In this document: piece by piece, positions 5,408 to 6,876 of the stretch
Numbering within the stretch: position 1 is the first letter of the stretch
Layout of the letters: the number at the start of each line of letters is the position of its first letter
Assembly (NCBI GenBank): GCA_903944555.1
Contig: CAJASG010000511.1
Coordinates: 1 to 6,876 of the forward strand
DNA from: an uncultured beta proteobacterium
GTDB taxonomy: Bacteria > Pseudomonadota > Gammaproteobacteria > Burkholderiales > Burkholderiaceae_C
DNA length: 6,876 nucleotides
Reading direction: 5' to 3'
The notes under the pieces: generated by a model
The model's database searches: none
What the model was told of the DNA's origin: nothing
Seen by the model: only the letters and a program-made list of their open reading frames with translations
Translations under genes and position numbers: made by a program

Positions 5408-6876
5408 ATGGCAGGCATTGCTCAGTGCACTGGTTTGCACCTGCGCACCGTGGGCAGCCCATGCGCAACTCGGGACGGGCACCACCCCGGGTCAGGCGTT
5501 GACCGCGTTGCGGGCCACCGAGTTGCGCGCCGACAAGCTGGGCTCGGCGCCCGTGCTGGAGTCGATCGCCCCGGGTGCCACGCTGCGGCTGGTGGGGGTG
5601 GAAGGTGGTTGGGCGCTGGTAGAGGCCAAAAAACGCGGCTGGGTGCGTGCCAGTGCGGTGAGTTTGCAAGCCGGAAGTGCGCCGGTCTCTGGCCTGGCCA
5701 GCGGACGCGAGGCCAGTGGCAACACTGCATTGACCCTGGGTGTGCGCAGCCTGCCCCCCCGCGTCAACCGCCACGCCCTGATCATTGGCATTGGTCGGTA
5801 TGCCGACCCCGCCACCCCGCAACTGCCCGGCACACGCATTGACAAGCAATCTGCCACCCAAATGGCCCAGGCCATGCAGGTGCCAAACCGCAACATCGAG
5901 TACCTGCAAGACGAGCAAGCCACCGGCGAGAACATTCGCAAGGCACTGCAGGGCCTGACCGACAAGGTGCTGGATGGGGACCGGGTCTTCATTCACTTCT
6001 CCGGCCACGGCACCCGCTACAACGACCCTGTGGCCGGCGGGTGCGTGGAGGCGCTGCTGGCCTACGAGGGCGGCCAAAGCGGGATGATCACCAACCACGA
6101 GATGGCCGACTTGCTCAAGACCATCACCAACAAAACCGACAAGCTGTTTGTGATGTACGACGCCTGCCATTCCGGCGGTGTGGTGCAAGCGGCCTCCAGT
6201 GTGCGCACGCGTGGCTTCACCAACGCGAATGACGAAGGTTCGCTGCGCCCCAAATTTGCCAACATCTCGCAAGAATGTGGTCGGCCGGTGAACATCAAGA
6301 CCCGTGGCTTGCTGCAGGAAACCCAAACCAAGGGCGCGCTGCCGCAGGACATCATCCACGTTAGCGCCGCACGCGACAACGAAATCAGCTTCGACGACGA
6401 GCTCAAAGGCGGGCTGGCCACCCAATACATGCGGGACTGCATGCTGCGCGACGCCAAAGACCTGGACAACTCGGGGGCCACCAGCATGGAGGAAATCAAA
6501 AGCTGTGCCCAGGAAAAGATCAACCAGCGCATGGTCAACGATCCAAACTACAAACCGCACCATTTGGTCCTGAACGGGAACGCCGGCTTTGTGCCCGCCT
6601 GGTTTGCGCAAGCATCGCCCGTCGCGCCGGTAGTTTCAGTACCCACTGTGGTTGCGTCCGCGCCTGCTCCTGTCTCAGCGCCGCTGGCCGTGGCAGCGCC
6701 GCCTTTGACTGGCGAACAGGCTTTGCGCCAGATGTTTGACCAGCGCGATGCCAAGCGCCGGGTGCAAGTCAGCACCGGCAAGAGCAAGTTAAAAATTGGC
6801 AGGGACGCACTTGACCTGACGGTGCAATCCGACCGTGCGGGCTATGTCTACGTTGCACAGGCGGGGTCGGACAACA
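5394..6876 (+). CDS. Exported SH3b-caspase protein with a DUF4384-like C-terminus (3' end missing)
   Basis: The frame is open from the ATG at 5394 to the window end, giving 494 residues with no stop. The start overlaps the CHASE2 gene's end by 14 bp. Residues 1-24 form a signal peptide (AAHA|QL). Residues about 33-92 look like a bacterial SH3 (SH3b) domain: 'ALRATELRADKLGSAPV', 'LRLVGVEGGWALVEAKKRGWVRASAV'. The caspase fold spans about 126-395: 'HALIIGIGRYADP', 'DGDRVFIHFSGHGTRYND' (catalytic His205) and 'KLFVMYDACHSGGVV' (catalytic Cys258), then 'IIHVSAARDNEISFDD'. An Ala/Pro/Val-rich linker (405-437) leads to 'KLKIGRDALDLTVQSDRAGYVYVAQAGSDN', which resembles the start of DUF4384, a frequent partner of bacterial caspases. 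The mature part has four Cys besides the catalytic one (217, 295, 349, 371), consistent with disulfides in the periplasm. It is a metacaspase-type cysteine peptidase by motif; the substrate is unknown. Confidence 0.9.
   Translation, partial: MKLYKWQALLSALVCTCAPWAAHAQLGTGTTPGQALTALRATELRADKLGSAPVLESIAPGATLRLVGVEGGWALVEAKKRGWVRASAVSLQAGSAPVSGLASGREASGNTALTLGVRSLPPRVNRHALIIGIGRYADPATPQLPGTRIDKQSATQMAQAMQVPNRNIEYLQDEQATGENIRKALQGLTDKVLDGDRVFIHFSGHGTRYNDPVAGGCVEALLAYEGGQSGMITNHEMADLLKTITNKTDKLFVMYDACHSGGVVQAASSVRTRGFTNANDEGSLRPKFANISQECGRPVNIKTRGLLQETQTKGALPQDIIHVSAARDNEISFDDELKGGLATQYMRDCMLRDAKDLDNSGATSMEEIKSCAQEKINQRMVNDPNYKPHHLVLNGNAGFVPAWFAQASPVAPVVSVPTVVASAPAPVSAPLAVAAPPLTGEQALRQMFDQRDAKRRVQVSTGKSKLKIGRDALDLTVQSDRAGYVYVAQAGSDN

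Noticed and set aside
5754..5760. Run of seven C in the second caspase gene, as a phase-variation tract
   Set aside because: Seven bases is short for slippage control in a high-GC genome, and it codes for ordinary Pro-Pro residues in a linker. Two C6 runs at the CHASE2 3' end (5338-5343, 5366-5371) were dismissed for the same reason.
5408..5842. 144-residue + strand frame after the CHASE2 gene
   Set aside because: It is out of frame with the true gene that starts at 5394. Its Arg/Gly/His-rich composition and lack of motifs mark it as a shadow.
5304..6611. 435-residue open frame on the minus strand
   Set aside because: It is antisense to the SH3b-caspase gene, whose + strand frame carries the SGHG and DACHSGG motifs. 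The minus frame has no recognisable domain and is a codon-bias shadow.
1..6876. CRISPR array, tRNA or rRNA genes, transposase or integrase genes
   Set aside because: No regularly spaced direct repeats, no cloverleaf-like segment and no transposase or integrase motifs were seen. Almost all of the window is taken up by the genes listed.

Overview
The window reads as chromosomal DNA from a GC-rich betaproteobacterium, most likely Burkholderiales / Comamonadaceae (Rhodoferax-, Polaromonas- or Acidovorax-like). The grounds are codon use, the RutR-like regulator beside an NMT1-type transporter gene, and two copies of a roughly 60-bp dispersed repeat of a type I recall from Comamonadaceae genomes. 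The genus is inference. All supported genes are on the + strand.

Left part (1-926): the 3' end of an ABC-transporter periplasmic binding protein (NMT1/THI5-like), then a complete TetR-family regulator whose effector domain closely resembles RutR, the pyrimidine sensor. This looks like the edge of a pyrimidine/hydantoin uptake and catabolism locus. Two inverted repeats lie over the regulator's start and first codons.

Right part (about 930-6876, continuing past the end): a tightly packed co-directional cluster of four genes. (1) A small lipoprotein of unrecognised family. (2) An exported caspase-fold protein (His/Cys dyad in YYAGHG and LDACRNNPF) with a C-terminal half made of two tandem copies of a ~180-residue domain. 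(3) An inner-membrane CHASE2 sensor with four membrane spans and a cytoplasmic tail that matches no kinase, cyclase or phosphodiesterase I know. (4) A second exported caspase-fold protein (HFSGHG / YDACHSGG), with an SH3b-like N-terminal domain and the start of a DUF4384-like domain, cut off by the window end. This last gene has no stop inside the window. The short gaps and the 14-bp overlap between genes 3 and 4 imply one transcript.

Working idea (inference): the cluster is an envelope-located sensing and proteolysis module. The CHASE2 periplasmic domain would sense a signal and the two periplasmic caspases, possibly with the lipoprotein, would act in the same compartment. No output domain or substrate is visible. 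Separately, a 60-bp repeat occurs twice at about 75% identity and in opposite orientations. One copy fills the lipoprotein-caspase junction and appears to supply the caspase's start codon and first signal-peptide residues. The other is read in frame as 20 residues inside the CHASE2 domain.
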